Of a stretch of 64,000 nucleotides of DNA, positions 61,227 to 64,000 are shown piece by piece; the stretch's first letter is position 1, and every line of letters starts with the position of its first letter. The stretch lies in NCBI GenBank assembly GCA_008933805.1, contig WBUH01000016.1, positions 1 to 64,000 of the forward strand. The letters are read 5' to 3'. Below the pieces are notes generated by a model, which saw only the letters and a program-made list of their open reading frames with translations, ran no database searches and was not told where the DNA came from. The translations under genes and the position numbers were made by a program. This DNA comes from Bacteroidota bacterium (GTDB lineage Bacteria; Bacteroidota; Bacteroidia; UBA8524).

Positions 61227-62192
61227 TTACAACAAAGTTTTGATAATATCCTCTGCTGAAAGACCTTCTGCTTCGGCTTTGTAGTTTTTAACGATACGGT
61301 GGCGCAATATGGGCTCTGCAACAGCTTGCACATCTTCCATATCAGGCGAATATTTGCCGCGGAAAAGCGCATGGCATTTTGCTCCCATTACCAAATACTG
61401 ACTGGCACGGGGCCCTGCTCCGTATTCAAGGTATTGCTTCACATAATCCGATGCTGTGGTTGATGAGGGGCGTGTTTTTGCAGCCAATTTCACAGCATAC
61501 TCAATTACGTTATCGGGCACGGGCACTTTACGCACCAGCTTTTGGAAATATTGTACCTCGGCAGCACTGATGATTTTACCTGCTTTTGAATCGTTATCGC
61601 TGGTAGTACTTTTTACAACATCAATTTCTTCTTGCAACGATGGGTAATCCAACACAATATTGAACATAAAACGGTCAAGCTGTGCTTCGGGCAAGGGATA
61701 AGTACCCTCCTGCTCAATAGGGTTTTGGGTTGCCAGTACAAAAAACGGCTTATCCAACACGTGCATCTGGCCGGCGGCGGTAACGTTTTTCTCTTGCATC
61801 GCCTCCAGTAACGCCGCCTGTGTTTTGGGCGGAGTACGGTTTATCTCATCCGCAAGGATAATATTGGCAAATATGGGTCCGCGAATAAATTTAAAATGAC
61901 GGCTCTCGTCCAAAATCTCACTGCCCGTAATATCGCTGGGCATCAAATCAGGTGTAAACTGTATGCGGTTAAAGCTCAAATCCATTACATCGGCAATGGT
62001 TTTTACCAACAGGGTTTTTGCCAAACCGGGCACACCTACCAACAAACAGTGTCCATTACAAAACATGCTTATCAGCACGTTCTCAATCACTTTGTCCTGC
62101 CCCACAATCACATTGTGTATTTCAGATTTAAGGTTTTTTATAATGCCGGTAAAGGCATCAGCAGCTTCAACATCGTTCTTGTATTCTACCAT
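61227..62192 (-). CDS. MoxR-family AAA+ ATPase
   Basis: A 321-residue AAA+ protein: IVGQDKVIENVLISMFCNGH, Walker A LVGVPGLAKTLLVKT near residue 50, Walker B NIILADEINRTPPKTQAAL, sensor 1 FVLATQNPIEQEGTYPLPEA and EAQLDRFMF with the AAA lid RAPSSTTASDYVKQYLEYGA-like segment. MoxR proteins are chaperone-like ATPases that work with von Willebrand A-domain proteins; none is in the window. It follows surA by 44 nt on the same strand, the common order in Bacteroidota. Confidence 0.95.
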   Translation of the reverse strand: MVEYKNDVEAADAFTGIIKNLKSEIHNVIVGQDKVIENVLISMFCNGHCLLVGVPGLAKTLLVKTIADVMDLSFNRIQFTPDLMPSDITGSEILDESRHFKFIRGPIFANIILADEINRTPPKTQAALLEAMQEKNVTAAGQMHVLDKPFFVLATQNPIEQEGTYPLPEAQLDRFMFNIVLDYPSLQEEIDVVKSTTSDNDSKAGKIISAAEVQYFQKLVRKVPVPDNVIEYAVKLAAKTRPSSTTASDYVKQYLEYGAGPRASQYLVMGAKCHALFRGKYSPDMEDVQAVAEPILRHRIVKNYKAEAEGLSAEDIIKTLL

Positions 62193-62236
62193 TTGGCGGT
62201 GCTTGAGTTTGTTGGGTTAAAGGGTTACTGCCTGCA

Positions 62237-63592
62237 TTATTTTTTTACCCAATGTTGCAGGGTAGGATGCTCGGCATATTTATCAACTATTTTTATGTAG
62301 TATTCTTTTTTGTTTTTGAAAATCCATTTTTCAAGCGCTTCGGCTTTTTTAGCTTCTAGCGCAGCATTCTGTATTTTCAGCCAATCTTTATCTAGGTCGG
62401 CAATGTGTGGTTCAGTTTCAGCAATCAGGTAAAACAGCTTGTAGCATTCTTTACCGTCTTGTTGTTTGCTATATACAGGACCGTAATAATCGCCCGCTTT
62501 CATTTTTCCAACGGCATCAAAAGCATCCTTATCCAACTCGGCAAGCGTTACTTTAAAGTTGCCCATTTGGTCGCTTATTTTACCTCCGTTTGATGAGGTG
62601 CGTTCGTCGTCAGAATATTTCTTAGCAGCGTCTTCAAACGTTATACTCTGCGCCTGAATTGAGGTTAAAAGAGTATCTAATACGTTCTTCTGCAACTGCA
62701 AATCAGCCGCTACAGTTTTAGGCATTTTAAGAATATGGCGCGCATTTACGCGCTCGCCCCTGCGCTCAATCAGCTTCAGAATATGGTAACCAAACGAGGT
62801 TTCTATAATCTTAGAAATAGTATCGGGTTTTAATTTAAAAGCAGCAGCCTCAAACTCGGGAACCATTTGTCCGCGACCAAAGAACCCTAATTCACCACCC
62901 CGCGCTGCCGACATAGGGTCGTCTGATTCACTAATGGCAGTTATTGCAAAGTCTCCTCCGTCTAAAATTTCCTGACGTATGCGCTCAATTTTCATGCGGG
63001 CATAGTCTTTTTCGGCTTGGGTAACTTTAGGAAACCTAACGATTTGTGCAAGTGTAACCTCTGCATTTATCTGAGGCAAACTGTCTTTGGGTATATCGCC
63101 GTAGTACTTAATAACTTCTGAAGGGGTAATTTTAACATCCTTCAGAATCTTTTGCTGCAATTCATTCACCAGCATTTCTTCGTACAAACGGGCACGGGTT
63201 TGTGCTTTAAACTCTTCGATTGACTTACCGATGTATTTTATAAAATCATCCTCGCCACCCGGAAACTGAGCCAATATATAGGCCATACGGCGTTCAATTT
63301 CTCCATCTACCCTTTCAGGAGCAATCACAACACTATCCAACTGAGCTTTGTACAAAAGTATTTTTTTTGCAATCAGCGAGTTTAGTATCTGGTAGCGGTC
63401 TTCTTCTTTAAACTGAACCCCCGATTGTTCTTCTAAGGTGGCAAACTCCTTATCAATATCCGACCTTAAGATGTAGTTATCGCCCACAATGGCTACAATT
63501 TCATCCAATATGCGCCCGTCGGTCTCAGGCTGTGCCCAAAGGCCGCCCACCGTCAAAAAAAGCACTACGGTAGCTATGAATGTTTTTATCAT
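62237..63592 (-). CDS. surA: SurA-like periplasmic peptidyl-prolyl isomerase/chaperone
   Basis: A 451-residue exported protein: signal peptide MIKTFIATVVLFLTVGGLWA, SurA N-terminal region (DEIVAIVGDNYILRSDIDKE, IAKKILLYKAQLDSVVI) and two parvulin domains: VTLAQIVRFPKVTQAEKDYA with GGELGFFGRGQMVPEFEAAA, and RVNARHILKMPKTVAADLQL with SDDERTSSNGGKIS. It folds outer-membrane proteins. The ATG at 63592 starts the signal peptide; the frame is open 11 codons further. Confidence 0.93.
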   Translation of the reverse strand: MIKTFIATVVLFLTVGGLWAQPETDGRILDEIVAIVGDNYILRSDIDKEFATLEEQSGVQFKEEDRYQILNSLIAKKILLYKAQLDSVVIAPERVDGEIERRMAYILAQFPGGEDDFIKYIGKSIEEFKAQTRARLYEEMLVNELQQKILKDVKITPSEVIKYYGDIPKDSLPQINAEVTLAQIVRFPKVTQAEKDYARMKIERIRQEILDGGDFAITAISESDDPMSAARGGELGFFGRGQMVPEFEAAAFKLKPDTISKIIETSFGYHILKLIERRGERVNARHILKMPKTVAADLQLQKNVLDTLLTSIQAQSITFEDAAKKYSDDERTSSNGGKISDQMGNFKVTLAELDKDAFDAVGKMKAGDYYGPVYSKQQDGKECYKLFYLIAETEPHIADLDKDWLKIQNAALEAKKAEALEKWIFKNKKEYYIKIVDKYAEHPTLQHWVKK

Positions 63593-63731
63593 GGGTTTAG
63601 GGTTAATATGCTTTGCTGCTTTCAAAGTAAATAGCTGTATGTAATTTGTTGTATAAAATTATGCCGGATGTTTGCTATAAACGATAAACACACCCGTTTT
63701 GGTTTGTTGTTGCTGTTTTAATTTTACAGTT

Positions 63732-63770
63732 TACCCCGCTTTGGCCTTTTTACAGTACCAAAGCGGGGTA
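63732..63770. terminator. Possible terminator hairpin
   Basis: TACCCCGCTTTGG pairs perfectly with CCAAAGCGGGGTA (63732-63744 with 63758-63770), with a second small hairpin ATCCCTAAAAGGGAT at 63779-63793. It lies between two minus-strand isomerase genes; the U-tract on the minus strand is weak. Confidence 0.55.
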
Positions 63771-63804
63771 GTATTATAATCCCTAAAAGGGATGTATATA
63801 TCCC

Positions 63805-64000
63805 TTAGCGGGTTATGCTGTTTAAAAACTTATCAAAGTTTGCTTGGTTAATGGTAACAGGGTATTGTTGTTTCAATTCCTCAATCCATTGCTTTTCAAG
63901 CATATTCTGATACTCGCTGGTAATGGGGCCGCGCACTTCGCTTAGTGCTTTAGGCTGTGATTTCAATACTGATTTAATTACTACAAAATAGTATTTACCG
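63805..64000 (-). CDS. Peptidyl-prolyl isomerase-like protein, C-terminal part
   Basis: Only the last 65 codons are in the window, so the start lies beyond 64000. The visible end reads GKYYFVVIKSVLKSQPKALS, EVRGPITSEYQNMLEKQWIE, ELKQQYPVTINQANFDKFL, closing SITR. The pattern (a strand, then TSEYQ-x-x-LE-x-QW and ELKxxYPVxINxxxF) is the usual C-terminus of PpiC/SurA-type isomerases, consistent with the SurA gene next downstream. Family assignment is by context and pattern only. Confidence 0.7.
   Translation of the reverse strand, partial: GKYYFVVIKSVLKSQPKALSEVRGPITSEYQNMLEKQWIEELKQQYPVTINQANFDKFLNSITR

Overview
The window is a chromosomal stretch from a member of the Bacteroidota, most like the Sphingobacteriales/Chitinophagales side of the phylum (genus not determinable from sequence alone). 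The reasons are: type IX secretion sorting domains of type A (esterase at 40402, giant adhesin at 47809) and type B (CHU_C/gliding-type protein at 57926-61075); many -7 promoter elements of the form TAnnTTTG just upstream of start codons; lipoproteins with short signal peptides ending in a cysteine; TPR-histidine kinase/LytTR pairs; paired ExbD genes; and a Bacteroidota-style dcw cluster whose MurE carries the DNPR motif of meso-diaminopimelate enzymes. No rRNA, tRNA, CRISPR array, transposase or phage structural gene was found.

Layout. 1-5019: a collagen-like lipoprotein (cut by the window edge) followed by flippase, Wzz-like and O-antigen-ligase-like genes for surface polysaccharide. 4988-5486: a compact RelE/ParE-type toxin-antitoxin pair on the other strand. 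5598-7768: a DUF493 gene facing a dtd-RimB-like-rimK operon. 7836-10170: an ExbB/4-TM protein/ExbD/ExbD energy-transduction operon. 10312-16133: radA, an ALDH8A1-like aldehyde dehydrogenase, a single-domain response regulator, pyruvate dehydrogenase E2 and a small lipoprotein. 16262-32726: the division and cell-wall (dcw) cluster mraZ-rsmH-ftsL-ftsI-murE-[four-helix-bundle cassette]-mraY-murD-ftsW-murG-murC-ftsQ-ftsA-ftsZ, with a putative MraZ operator in front and a terminator behind. 32732-38323: pterin dehydratase, a Vsr/GNAT-like protein, a membrane protein, and a 3-hydroxyanthranilate dioxygenase/WG-repeat/tyrS operon. 38449-47685: two sensor-regulator pairs, a T9SS esterase, a cupin, a cytochrome c and a pirin. 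47809-61075: two large T9SS surface proteins bracketing lpxD, a YwqK-like lipoprotein, an EamA transporter and an M90 peptidase. 61227-64000: moxR, surA and a second peptidyl-prolyl isomerase cut by the right edge.

How the genes work together. Two themes dominate: building the envelope (peptidoglycan precursors and divisome from the dcw cluster, surface polysaccharide, lipid A acylation by LpxD, outer-membrane folding by SurA, Exb/Tol-type energization) and the T9SS-exported surface. A minor theme is aromatic catabolism: the ALDH8A1-like dehydrogenase and 3-hydroxyanthranilate dioxygenase belong to the same kynurenine/2-aminomuconate route although they lie 24 kb apart.

Most unusual content. 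(1) A roughly 457-bp cassette with 35-bp imperfect terminal inverted repeats carrying one four-helix-bundle gene sits exactly between murE and mraY, and related short repeats lie at the murD-ftsW and ftsA-ftsZ junctions. (2) A roughly 210-bp non-coding repeat that folds into several hairpins, one with a compensatory base-pair change, occurs after radA (one full and one partial copy) and after the Vsr/GNAT-like gene. These two repeat families are the best candidates for something not described in the window.
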